Assembly: GCF_032854445.1 (NCBI RefSeq)
Contig: NC_088298.1
Span: forward strand, 16,109,504-16,173,503
DNA: 64,000 nucleotides
Origin: Liolophura sinensis
Lineage: Eukaryota > Mollusca > Polyplacophora > Chitonida > Chitonidae
Direction: 5' to 3'
In this document: in pieces, positions 25,758 through 35,689 of the stretch
How the letters are laid out: every line of letters begins with the position of its first letter
Position numbering within the stretch: the stretch's first letter is position 1
Position numbers and translations under genes: made by a program
Notes under the pieces: model-generated
Databases searched by the model: none
Told to the model about the DNA's origin: nothing
What the model saw: only the letters and a program-made list of their open reading frames with translations

Positions 25758-26767
25758 ATGCCAAGACTTACGCAAGCGCAACGAGACCAGGCCATCGGTA
25801 TGTCCACCATGGGAGTCTCGCAACGTCACATTGCAAGAACGTTCAACTGCAGCCAAACCACCATCAGGAGGTTGTTTATACGCTATCAGCAGACAGGCCA
25901 GACCCAAGACAGACCAAGATCGGGAAGACCGAGGGTAACAACTGAGGCTGAAGATCGCTACATCCGGCAGATCCACCTCCAAAACCGATTCGTCACGGCG
26001 ACGTCAACAGCGGGGACGGCACTAGGCCATGTCATCAGCCCCAGGACAACACTGCGTCGTCTTCGTTCAGCTGGTTTACGACCTTACCGCCCCTTCCGTA
26101 GGATGGCCTTGACCCTTTTACACCGTCAACGCAGATTGCGATGGGCACGTATTGTACGTCGGTGGCAGCGACGTGACTGGGCGAGAGTGCTGTTTACAGA
26201 CGAGAGCAGGTTCTGTCTATTCAGGAACGATGGCAGAGTTCGAGTTTTCCGACGAAGAGGCGAGCGTCTCGCGCCAAACTGCGTAAGAGAGGTTTATCCG
26301 TTTGGAGGCGGAGGCGTCATGGTTTGGGGAGGGATTTGTGACCAAATGAAGACGCAGCTGGTTATTGTGCGAGGTAATCTGACTGGCCAGCGATACCTTG
26401 ATGAGGTACTGAGACCTGTCGTCGTTCCTTTCCTTAAATGACAGCCAAAAGGATCGATCTTGCAACACGACAACGCAAGACCTCACACTGCCCGCATTTT
26501 TACAGACTACCTCGAGACCGCAAACGTCATCGTGTTGCCCTGGCCAGCCAACTCACCAGACATGAACCCCATTGACCATCTCTGGGATCACCTTGACCGC
26601 AGTTTGAGACAGTTGGTGCCTCCTCCAACTAACCAACAGGAACTTGAGCAAGCTCTGTTAAACCTATGGAACGTTACCCCAGCTGACGTCATCCGGCGCA
26701 AACGACGTCAATACGGAGGCGTGTGCTTGCTTGCATTGATGCCTAGGATGGCCACACTCGCTACTGA
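25758..26767 (+). pseudogene. Tc1-like transposase, disrupted
   Basis: It would cut the element out and paste it at TA sites, binding the terminal repeats. The usual family start is the ATG at 25758 (MPRLTQAQRDQAIGM). An upstream in-frame ATG at 25671 is less likely. Visible parts, in order: an N-terminal helix-turn-helix (VSQRHIARTFNCSQTTIRRL), a GRPR linker (SGRPRVTT), a second DNA-binding helical region, then the catalytic core with TDESRF (first Asp), HDNARPHTAR (second Asp) and NSPDMNPIDHLWD. Thirty-four residues separate the second and third catalytic positions, as in DD34E enzymes, but the third is Asp where Tc1 relatives have Glu. It is broken by an in-frame TGA at 26439-26441, a likely one-base deletion near 26700 (the ancestral C-terminus continues in another frame to a stop at 26765-26767), and a TAG in that end frame. 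The original length would be about 336 residues, normal for the family. Almost certainly inactive. Confidence 0.95.
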
Positions 26768-27005
26768 TGACTGTAGTCCTTCATTTCTGTGGATACTGTG
26801 ACTTTACATGCACTTGCCAGTTAACTTTACATTTGTGTAATTTTTTCTTCTGACCCCTTGTCTCTTTCATTGTGTTTTGTGGCCAATTGAATGCCAATAT
26901 TTTAAAGCCTTTTTGAGAGAATATTTCACAATGATTCCTGTTTATAAACCAATCTTCTTAATTCTTATATCTGACTTTGTTTTTGTTTTATGGGCTCAAG
27001 AAGTG

Positions 27006-27035
27006 GGTGAAACCTTTCTTTTGCCTGGTAGTTTA
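27006..27035 (-). repeat. Right terminal inverted repeat of the Tc1 element
   Basis: Exact complement of 25482-25511. It ends in the ta dinucleotide that borders the duplicated host sequence ttttagaagg. Confidence 0.96.
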
Positions 27036-27908
27036 TATTTTAGAAGGATATGAAAGGGCCTGGTATTTTCAAACGGCGAATCAAGATACGATAAGAGTTG
27101 AAAATTTGAAAATACCAGCACAATTCTATAATGTTCAGAAACAGTTGAAGGAAACATTGTTAAAATGCTCAAGTTACATTGCTATAGAAGAATTCGGTTT
27201 TGAGTAATAACCCACCAAAACACTAATCTAAAAAACAATTTTTGGCTGAAATACGTCGCTGTATTTTTGCTTTAGTATATGAAGTTCTACCCTAATCAGA
27301 AAAAACATATTGTTTTTATTGAAACGCTTGTATTAATATGTAAAACATAAACTGTACAATGTGTCAAGTTTTGTGACTTTTTGCCATGATTAATTAATTT
27401 TTTGTGAGTGTTTGGATGATGTTGAACATAGTACAGTGACTTTCAGAAATTCACTGGAGAAAGATGGTAGCACATTTAGAGATGATTGGAATCCTTGTTG
27501 TTCAACATTCTGTTTTTACTAGAGTCATATTGACCAACGCAGAATTAAAAGGTGCTTCCATGAGTTAGAATCGAGTGTTCAAAGGGTATACAAATACGTA
27601 ACGTGCGACAACTAAGCCAAAATCACACGTGAGTACTACGCATCGTGTTGTCGTCTATTATTAACTTTTCATGCTATATGTAATATTTAGTGGAATTAGC
27701 ACGTGCGTGAGAAACCTTGTTACACCAGGACAAGTATCTGGGCACAAGATCAGTGAACTCTATACACAAATCAAGGTGAAATATCATCTGAAAATCTGAT
27801 CAGTCTGCAATAGCTATAACCTTGGTATGGAAGACAACTTTACTACATCCAATCGTTTTTCTTCTTTGCGTATCAGTGAAATGACAGAATGTTCTAGAAT
27901 GAAATACG

Positions 27909-28398
27909 TATAATCACCTAGTCCATTACCTAGAAGTATGTAACTTCCCAATAGCTAGTCTCCACGGCGCTTTACACTTATCTTCGATCTCTAACACATT
28001 ATGAGACGTACCTGCGTAGCCATGTATTTTTCTTTCTCTCTATTGCGCGGCAAACGCGGTTGTGGTGAAAAACACAGCATGGACAATGCCTTTGATAGTA
28101 ATTGTTTTATAGTTGCTTGGAAATATAAAGATAATCAATGGGTTCTTAACTGAATAGCAACAATGATCAGAGAAATTGTAGTTTTAAATACGGAGTTTCG
28201 GCCTTAAGGTGTGGATAATTTCTTGACGCTGTTTACTATTAGATTTTCCATGATTCAGTTCGCCATTTCCACCCAAGAGGTTGGCATATTTCTCCACCAG
28301 GTGGAGCCAGCGTCCACAGATGACGTAACAATTGTACTGTGCCGTGGAGACTAGCTATAGGGAAGTTGCATACTTCTAGGTAATGGACTTGTGATATA
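27909..28398. mobile_element. MITE-like element with long inverted repeats
   Basis: About 490 bases bounded by inverted repeats of nearly 60 bases (27909-27968 and 28341-28398), containing gtccattacctagaagtatg and tagctagtctccacggc, with only a few mismatches. The interior is non-coding. Outermost bases read tata on both sides, compatible with TA-type target use but not proof. Unit 1 has no such insertion between caatcgtttttcttctttgc and the gtgaagctttt anchor, so the element is younger than the duplication. Confidence 0.85.
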
Positions 28399-28740
28399 AT
28401 TTATACACAAGCTCACTGGATTTCTTGTTACAAATGTCAATAGTCCTAAAATGTGGAACGGGTTAGGGATAGTAGAATTATTTACGGCGTCTGTTTCCAG
28501 TGAAGCTTTTGGGAATGATGGGCTATACGATTTACTCGGGGTAATTGCTCTGCTGGCAGGAACTCAACAAAAGAAACAAAAACACATTTGTCGTTACACT
28601 GTTTCTGTTTAAACACCGCTTGTTGCTTGAGAAATCTCTTAAAGAACTTATAATTTTGCACATCTGCTACTAAGCTGGACAATGTTGATTAGAAAATTGA
28701 AATCTTTGATATGCAACGTGACACAAAACGGAATTGAGGC

Positions 28741-29440
28741 ACAATAATCATAAATATTAGTAAAGTTGTAATGAGATATAAACTTAATGGTTGACCAGTA
28801 TTATAGCGGTATGAACACAGGCTGAGCGCCCTAATATTTCAACCATTAATGCATTTTCAGAAATGCATTGTTTAAATCCACCTCAATAGAATTGTGTGGA
28901 AGTCGGTTTAACGGATAACAGAGTGCCTAGCTCTATCATTTACAAGGCGAATATTGGATAGAGAAACCAAACTTAGAATGCAGTACTAACGAAAGGTTTT
29001 CAGCTTTTGATTTAGTTTGAGATATGACAATGTTTGTAGCGGTATGCTTGTATATTAAGACACACAAATCATGCACACTTAACTCGTGCAGATAACTGTG
29101 CAGGCATTTGCCCCTTAATGGGCTTAATTTTCTGTATTTGAAATGGGATGATGTTATTTCAATACTTGTAGCGAGAAAACTGTTGATCGCCGCTAAAATT
29201 GGACACCTTAAACTCCCCTTCCACTAAAAGAGCATATCTTGGGTCAGAATTTGATAAAAGTCACAAATACTAGCTTCCATAGTTTTTGATTTGCAGACTA
29301 TCACAATTAAGTAGCATAAATTTGTTGACTGCATCTCATGAAGTTACAAAACATAGCTAAAACACAACAGCAGATTCCGTCAGTTTAGTAAATCCCCACC
29401 AGTTTATGGTCGACCCCTTATGTTAAGCCTTAAGCTGGGA
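28741..29440. other. No gene recognised
   Basis: AT-rich spacer after module E unit 2. A line near 28781-28800 (atggttgaccagtatta) recalls the SINE-B piece at 45480 and could be a remnant. Otherwise I see nothing. Confidence 0.5.
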
Positions 29441-29604
29441 GGGGGGGGGGGGCTCCGTGGCTCAGTTGGTTAGCGCGCTAGCGCAGCGTAATGACCAAGG
29501 AGTCTCTCACCAATGTGGTTTCTACCCACCATAATGCTGGCCGCCGTCCTATAAGTGAAATATTGTTGAGTACGGCGTAAAACACCAATCAAATAAATAC
29601 ATGT
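29441..29604 (+). mobile_element. SINE-A with internal deletion
   Basis: It starts after a G run with ggctccgtggctcagttgg, an intact A box and head, then jumps from accaatgtgg directly to tttctacccaccataatg. About 100 bases containing the B box are missing. The tail (gagtacggcgtaaaacacca plus AAAT units) is intact. Without a B box it should not be able to drive its own pol III transcription. Confidence 0.92.
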
Positions 29605-29639
29605 AGATGAATTAAGTCAGTGATTCACCAGACTTGCTG

Positions 29640-30060
29640 ACATTAAACGGTAGATGTGATACTTGATTAGGAGATCTTCTCAGCTTCATTGGATAAAGGT
29701 CAGTTATATATCGGCCAAAATTGATCTGTCATTGCTTAATTATATACAACAAATTGGAGACAACATTCAGTGCACTAAATTTAACTGAAATTCTTGGAAA
29801 GTGGAGATTTTCTAGGACAGACCTTATACACGAAATAAGACCAATGACATTGACACATGACGGCTGTCGTCTTGGAAAATGGAAAACTAAGCCACGTTGG
29901 AAGTCTTTTGATTGGAAGAGCTTCAGCCGTTCGTTTTGTTCGGCAAACTTATTTCTTCGGTCTATAGGACAACAATTGAAGATTCGAAGCTGTTATACAA
30001 GATGAATGATGTATCGAACAGACCGAGCAGATATTCTACAGAGACAGAACATTCATAGTG
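29640..30060 (+). repeat. Module C, copy 1
   Basis: It shares a collinear string of short matches with 43680-44000, 50090-50400 and 60790-61160: cattggataaa(a)g(g)t, accaatgacattgacacatg, cttggaaaatgg, ccacgttggaag, gaagattcgaagctgt. A 94-codon frame here is not kept in the other copies. Confidence 0.7.
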
Positions 30061-30409
30061 GGAATGAAAATGAAAGATCTGAGTATATATTCTCTTGATA
30101 TTTAACCCATAACGGGTTCATGTGCACAAACAGTTGCTCTTTCTTCAGCCTCTGATGAGTGAGGACGCACTTTCGAATTTTTCGATAGGCTTGAACTCAT
30201 ACATGGTGGGGTTGTTTAGGTACTTTGTTAAACTATTGGTTTGGTTTAAACATTCCGGTTGCATGCAGCTATAAACATGGTTGTCGTCTCACAAGTGGGA
30301 TTTTTGCCTTAAATATAGTAATTAATATTAACTCCACCTAACGGTCATTCGACACATGTATACTTCTGAGAAAGTGGACCAAAAAGCAGGATCGTTCTGT
30401 TTGAGACAT
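30061..30409. other. No gene recognised
   Basis: Spacer between module C and the inverted-repeat element. The piece cagcctctgatgagtgagg near 30150 echoes 50735 (ctctcctgatgagtgaag), so the similarity to other C copies extends weakly into it. Confidence 0.45.
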
Positions 30410-30891
30410 TCGATACCATACTCTGTATCCTAGACCTTGTACGTCTCTGTATCCTAGACTCTGTATCCTACATATTATACTGAGTATGATATCGATACTC
30501 TATATCCTACACCCAGTATTATACTGAGTATGGTATCGATACTCTATATCCTACACCCTTTATTATACTGAGTATGGTATCGATACTCTATATCCTACAC
30601 CCTTTATTATACTGAGTATGGTATCGATACTCTATATCCTACACCCTATATTATACTAAGTATGGTATCGATACTCTATATCCTACACCCTTTATTATAC
30701 TGAGTATGGTATTGATACTCTATATCCTACACCCTTTATTATACTGAGTATGGTATCGATACTCTATATCCTACACCCTTTATTATACTGAGTATGGTAT
30801 CGATACTCTATATCCTACACCCTTTATTATACTGAGTATGGTATCGATACTCTGTGTCCCACACCTTGACGGATACAGAGTATGGCATCGA
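30410..30891. mobile_element. Inverted-repeat element filled with a 44-bp tandem array
   Basis: The outer ends are inverted repeats of 21 bases with one mismatch: tcgataccatactctgtatc(c) at 30410-30430 and its complement at 30871-30891. Nearly everything between them is a 44-base tandem repeat whose unit itself contains sequence related to these ends (gagtatggtatcgatactc). The arrangement suggests a foldback-type or MITE-like element whose end sequence has been amplified. No coding capacity. Confidence 0.75.
30497..30848 (+). repeat. 44-bp minisatellite, 8 full copies
   Basis: Eight consecutive 44-base units start at 30497, 30541, 30585, 30629, 30673, 30717, 30761 and 30805, with partial units on either side. 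Units differ by only a few substitutions. Each holds the 10-base palindrome gtatcgatac (one unit has gtattgatac), so single strands could form hairpins. Confidence 0.97.
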
Positions 30892-30949
30892 TTTACTCGA
30901 GCAGAACAACCCTGCTTATCACGTGAACTGCCGCAATACACGAATGGTA

Positions 30950-31640
30950 AACCAAATTGTTCAAAGTAAAATAATCCACTTCAATGAAGATATGTAACAT
31001 ATTATTGTCAATGATAACTGCCCAAGGACAGAGAAAATAAGTGACAAAATCAAGACATTTGAACCTATTTACCTTGGTTCCTTTTTTCTTTGGCATTCGT
31101 TATTAAGTTTAACGTTTAACCCGAAGAACTCACTCACTCACTCTTTGACATTTGACTGGTAACTTCAAAGTCTCTGGTTGCCCTAGCCATTTCAGACAAG
31201 TTTAACAGTGTCTTTGTCTTCCAATACTTTGGAAAAATGACTCTGCATACCTGTTGTTTTGCAGCTTTGAGGCCCCCAGGGAAAAGCCATAAGGGATTCT
31301 CTCCCGCTGAAACATTGCCTTATTCTATTTTCAAATATTCTCGTTTTCGTATAGGCCAGCGCCATGGGCGATATCGACAATAATTTCTTGTTTTGTGGTA
31401 TTACATCTGTTGTCAAGAGTGAGTATTAAGCCTATCTTTTTGCTAACATATGTAAATTCCGTCGCGTCTTTGAAGATAACCGACTTTCGCCAACTGAAAT
31501 TGACGTTTTGTGCAGAGCTTGACATTGTCCCAGCGTGGCCACACGCAGTTTCCAATGGTAATGGTATTCTCACACAGGGATACATGTATACACTAAGGCA
31601 TTTATTATTCTCTTCAACAGCACTTCAGCTTTTCTAATAG
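30950..31640 (+). repeat. Module B, copy 1, with SINE-B 3' remnant
   Basis: It aligns in order with 53600-54290 and 62470-63110: aaaataagtgacaaa, ctttttttctttggcat, aacagtgtctttgtctt, then gatatcgac, and a final tgtatacactaaggcattt. Within it, 31095-31143 ends in aacccgaag plus cactcact repeats and resembles the 3' end of SINE-B. Minus-strand frames exist in all three copies but are not in register throughout. Confidence 0.7.
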
Positions 31641-32689
31641 ATGTACTCTCCAAAAACTTATTTAGCGGTAAGGTTGTTTTTTGGATGATACTAGAATGTA
31701 TTTTGTTATTCGAGCGGATTAGTTTGTTAAATATACTACGCCTATTCTATTTAATTCAACATAAACATTGTGGTAGACTAACAGGATTTTATGTTTAACA
31801 TATCGCATTGTTATGTTGCAATGACACGATACATTCGAACAGACTTTCTGTTAAAATAACCAGATTATGTTTTTCAGGGTAGTGTTCTGTGTTTGGGACA
31901 CCGAGACAAACACTGAGAGAATCAAATTTATACAGGAAAGCATCACTGACAACATTTATTAAGACTGTGAGAAGAATGGGAACATTGGAAAATTATGTCT
32001 GTCATCTGTTGACAAAACTACTTGCTAGCCTTAACCATCCATAACAATCATTTTCCCATTCCAAGATGGCCCACAGCCGGGATCAACTATAAATCTATCA
32101 AATGTTTTAATGAACTAAATTAGTTTGTTACAATGGACACAGTATTACAATGTGGTGCTGCGGTATTTAACCAAACATCCGCGTTGAATAACCAAGCTCC
32201 ATAGACCCTTGCTTCGACTGTATCTACGTTGCTCAGCAATCTCATTACGTTGATAAAACCTTGCTACATGTTCAATCAGTCCTCCACAGACAAGTGCCAG
32301 GTGTTATTACGTAGACCTGTCACATATAAGCTAGCAAACGGGAGAACAGCCGAGACAATCATCCAGTATAGACCTCAGTTCAGTTGTCAGAACCAAGTCA
32401 CGCTATGAACATTTTACAAATAGTCTAGCAGTCCTCCAGCGCTTTCTGACAAATGGGGGATCGGTGTTGACTGCCTATGTCGAATACTTGAAGTCATTAA
32501 ATCCAAACCAGCTGTGGTCATTGTGGTTGATGAATAAAAGACACACCGGTTTACTGTACTACTGTTACATTTACGAAGAATTCCTCTCGCTTTAAGAAGT
32601 GTTACTTACAGCTGGCTTGAAGAAAACAGACATTTATCTGGAGTGACGTACTATGGTTAAGGTTATCGCGTATATCAATAGTACCAATA
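31641..32689. other. No gene recognised
   Basis: AT-rich sequence from the end of module B to the next SINE. I see no open frame of note, no repeat of other parts of the window and no inverted repeat. Confidence 0.6.
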
Positions 32690-32700
32690 CAAAATGGATT

Positions 32701-32856
32701 TATTTATTTATTTATTCATTTGGTGTTTTACGCAGTACCCAAGAATATTTCACTTATACGACGGCGTGCAGCATTATAGTGGGCAGAAACCGTGCAGAAC
32801 CCAGAGGAAACCCGCGACCATTCGCAGGTTGCTGACAGACCTTCCCACTTACGGCC
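32701..32856 (-). mobile_element. SINE-A, 5'-truncated, with target-site duplication
   Basis: Only the core and tail are present, ending inside the core at ggccgtaagtggg on the minus strand. It is flanked by caaaatggattta (from 32690, overlapping the tail) and caaaatagattta (32857-32869), a 13-base repeat with one difference. A second example of 5' truncation at insertion. Confidence 0.9.
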
Positions 32857-33059
32857 CAAAATAGATTTACAGGAGTACATGTAAAATATGTGTATTTATA
32901 CACTTGGAATATATTCCTTATCTTGTCTTCAGAGTAGGTGTAAATAGAAAATGATGCTAGCTTTTAATATTCCAAGTTTTATTTGTGGTGTTTCACAGCC
33001 GTGTATCGTAGCAAAAATGTCAGATGCTTCTCGGCCAAACCGCACCAGACGTTTAAATT

Positions 33060-33400
33060 AGACGTAAATCGAATATCGATTTAATGTCCAACCGGAGTTG
33101 GCTAGACGTTGCGTAATACCGATCCATCAAGAAATGCGAGCCTTATATAGCTTTTTAGCACATTCCAGTGAGAGTGTTTTGCGTAATTGTACCCATGTCG
33201 TCCAAAAGGTTAGTATAAAAACTCTAATTTATCATCATTGCGGACAGAGAGAGTCCCTATCGCTGGACATTTCAAACAAGTATTCATCTAAATTTCCGCC
33301 AAAAGGTAAATTTGCTTCTTCTATCTTCTGCTAGCCCATTGCTCTGAACTGTCTAAGTGTGTCAACAAAAGACAGTCAAACCGTTCAGGAAAGGAGGTTC
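33060..33400 (-). repeat. Part of module D in inverted orientation
   Basis: Its sequence (ccggagttggctagacgt, gtataaaaactctaattt, ggacatttcaaacaagtat) matches the reverse complement of about 16160-16390 and of 55650-55840. All other D copies run the opposite way. A 78-codon frame here is not retained in the other copies. Confidence 0.72.
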
Positions 33401-33768
33401 AGGAAAAATCAACTTTTAACAGAAGAACGTCTATCATCAGAAGGCGCTCTGTTTAAAACATTACCTGCTACAGCTCAGTAATTTTATCATCGTTAATAAT
33501 TTTGTCATCTTTATTTACTCGCTTTGGTTTCATTTTCTGTCTGACAAAATATCTGTTACGTTCTCAGATTAATGGCGCTTGCCCCTTACTACCAATTGCC
33601 CTGTCTTGCTCTCATATCAAGCACTGATTACTCTTATTTTTAGGGTTTGAATGCCTTGAAGGCTCACATTTTCAGAAAAGAAGTATCCATAGAACTTCAA
33701 GACCAGAATTCTGGCCACGCCTCACTTCTGAGATACATTGTTACTACTAGTTGTAGAATATGATTCAA
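33401..33768. other. No gene recognised
   Basis: Spacer with no frame, repeat or structure that I can support. Confidence 0.55.
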
Positions 33769-33862
33769 TACTGGATGTTTTTTTCGCTGGAAAATATTTT
33801 TTCGCGGTAAATTATTGACCACAAAATCCGCGAAAATTAGTTCCACGCGAAAAAACTCAGTA
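33769..33862. repeat. Short inverted-repeat segment rich in TTTTTTCGC
   Basis: gttttttcgc at 33777-33786 is the exact complement of gcgaaaaaac at 33847-33856, and the match extends imperfectly outward (tactg...cagta). The interior holds further ttcgcg and cgcgaaaa pairs. From memory, such cgcgaaaatta strings mark remnants of small DNA transposons in marine invertebrates. Confidence 0.5.
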
Positions 33863-34342
33863 CTTCACAGTCTGCGCCTATATGCGTTTATCGGCATCAT
33901 CTACATTTTACGGACGTAAATTTTCAATAAACTAACAGACATAGATCCGCAAAATCCGAGTTGAAAATTAAACATTTAAATGCTTTTGGGAAAAGAAAAT
34001 CTACTTTTTTTTTCTACAAGTCTTGTCTGGTTTCCATACCTATTAGCATCACATCAATTCCAAATTAAAATCATAGATAGAGAGTGGATAAAACGCAGGG
34101 CAAAATACGATCTAGTTTTTACAGTTAGATCACGTGGAACCCGTGAGCTACGCAGGTTGTTGTCACGTTCGGAGTACAGAGGTAGACGGAGAGGGTCCTG
34201 CAAACTGTTAATAATACTCATGTGACCGTTATTAGGGTGGACGAATTCATAACATCAGACTGGAAATCAGATGTTTAACACATAAATTCTTCCCAATGTC
34301 AGACATCGTTTTCCCTTGTCTTTCATCTGATGTTTGTAAATG
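33863..34342. other. No gene recognised
   Basis: An 81-codon frame at 33980-34225 contains a basic stretch but no recognisable domain, and I see no second copy. Probably chance. Confidence 0.5.
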
Positions 34343-34356
34343 TTTCACTTTAATAT

Positions 34357-34585
34357 TTATTAAGTTATTTCATTCATATTTTATGTCGTACTCAAGAATA
34401 TTTCATTTATACGACGGCGTCCAGAATTATGGTGGGTGGAAACCTGGCGCAGCCTTTGGGAAACCCACGACCACCCGCAGGTTGCTGGAAGACCTCCCCA
34501 TAGCATGAGCGATTGCATTGGTGAGAGGCTCTTGTGTCATTGCGCCGCGCTGGCGTGCTAACCCCCTCGGGCACAGATTCCACTC
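34357..34585 (-). mobile_element. SINE-A, diverged, with target-site duplication
   Basis: Head, partial core and tail are readable on the minus strand, with an internal loss around the B box. The exact repeat tttcactttaatat flanks it at 34343-34356 and 34586-34599. The tail is degraded (no clean AAAT run), so the insertion is older than those at 12184 or 15054. Confidence 0.88.
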
Positions 34586-34879
34586 TTTCACTTTAATATA
34601 ATATTTATATGATTATGTGGGGAACGTTCCAAGTCACTTTAAAGAAATTTCACATCAGGTCATTTATTTCTTTGATTGCTGTTTTACCTTACATTGTTAA
34701 TTTTCCACTCAAGACCTCCGATTTCAGTTGTTTATCTCTGCCGGTAGATGGAATGCCCGGGATATCATGTATTAGACTCTTTTGATGGTTAAGGTTATAT
34801 GAACTCACCACTCTCCTCCTGCGGGTCTTTTGGGTAGAGTACAAAAAGCATTACATTCAATGAAGCCTTTGAAAACACG

Positions 34880-35155
34880 AGATTGTTTTTGCCAATGTCG
34901 AGCGGACCGACCCGGGTCGGTTCATACCAAAGACCTTACAATTGTACTTGTAGCTGCCTTGCTTGGCACTCAGCACGGAGACGTTAGAACAAGGAAAGAT
35001 GGCTTGTTGGTCCGGTGTCAATATAATGTGACTGGGTGGGAGAAAACACAATATGTGTACACACACGTAATGACTCCTCGTCGTCATATGACTGAAAAAT
35101 TGTTAAGTACTAGCTTAAACCCCAAGCATTCATTCATGCCATGCGCACCGTGAGG
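34880..35155 (+). mobile_element. SINE-B type element
   Basis: Contains gtgtcaatataatgtgactg and ends with cgtcgtcatatgactgaaaa, attgttaagtact and taaaccccaagcattcattc. The same 3' end recurs at 45620-45700. From memory this end belongs to a dispersed family common in molluscs. The frame of 107 codons that runs through it is a by-product. Confidence 0.6.
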
Positions 35156-35199
35156 GGTACGGTCGAGTGCTCGAATCCAACGTTAGTTTGAACATTTTC

Positions 35200-35560
35200 T
35201 TGGCTGTGCTCAAAGTTCCATGGTGGTTTTTCCTACAAGTGTGAAAGTGATACGGTAAGAGCGCAAGAGATATACTTTTATCAGGATTCACTAGCCGTTA
35301 CTTATGGTATAACTTGGAGTCATTTTTCTTATCGGTGTTTTCCAATGCGACAGTCCTGGTACAAAACCACAGGAGGACACTATTAAATGCATCAAGGCCC
35401 TGGAGTCGAAGATTTACTATAACATATTTTCACTGTAGTGCACAACAAGCTTTAGTATAAATAACAAAATGGACAATACCAAATTTAATGATTACAAACT
35501 TTGATTTTTTCGTGATCCCGAAACCTGCTAAACCTTCCACTGACTGAAAGCGTTGAAAAC
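35200..35560 (+). repeat. Module D, partial copy of unit 3
   Basis: It starts after a head-like gtcgagtgctcgaatccaac string also seen at 22955 and 56290. Weak but ordered matches follow to the D block around 16960-17060 (atcggtgttttccaatgcga; ggagtcgaagatttactata). Similarity is low, so the assignment depends partly on its place upstream of module F. Confidence 0.45.
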
Positions 35561-35689
35561 TCAACGGTAATATACGCTATATGCCTTAATATTCCGGGAT
35601 CCATGGACTAAACACACATTATTCCGCTTGTAATTATTTCTTCGTCTTTTAATACACTAATACTTTTTTGAAGCGTCAAATAAAAATAA

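Larger units (their letters stand above)
25482..27035 (+). mobile_element. Tc1/mariner-superfamily DNA transposon
   Basis: A 1,554-base element counted with its TA target duplications. Both ends carry the same 30-base inverted repeat without mismatch: taaactaccaggcaaaag... at 25482-25511 and its complement at 27006-27035. It encodes one transposase remnant on the plus strand. Identical ends suggest a fairly recent insertion. The duplicated locus in unit 1 (about 20360-20390) has the flanks joined without it (gcccgtttga...ttttaga), giving an internal empty site. Confidence 0.96.
25210..28740 (+). repeat. Module E, unit 2, split by two DNA transposons
   Basis: The E core at 25250-25320, the segment up to about 25481, then (after the Tc1 element) 27036-27330, 27760-27900 and the gtgaagcttttggg anchor at 28500 follow unit 1 in order. 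The interruptions are the Tc1 element at 25482-27035 and an inverted-repeat element at 27909-28398. The core is frame-shifted relative to other copies, which argues against coding. Confidence 0.78.

Noticed and set aside
25242-25982. 246-codon minus-strand frame opposite the transposase
   Set aside because: It is the antisense shadow of the Tc1 transposase and its left end, with no family features of its own.
30497-30848. Regulatory operator array or iterons
   Set aside because: The 44-base units lie inside transposon-like inverted ends with no gene next to them. A minisatellite explains them better.
31331-31585. Minus-strand frames open in all three module B copies (31331-31585, 53926-54225, 62747-63022)
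   Set aside because: A short shared GxAG start is in register, but further on the frames shift by one base against each other. The codon register is not conserved.
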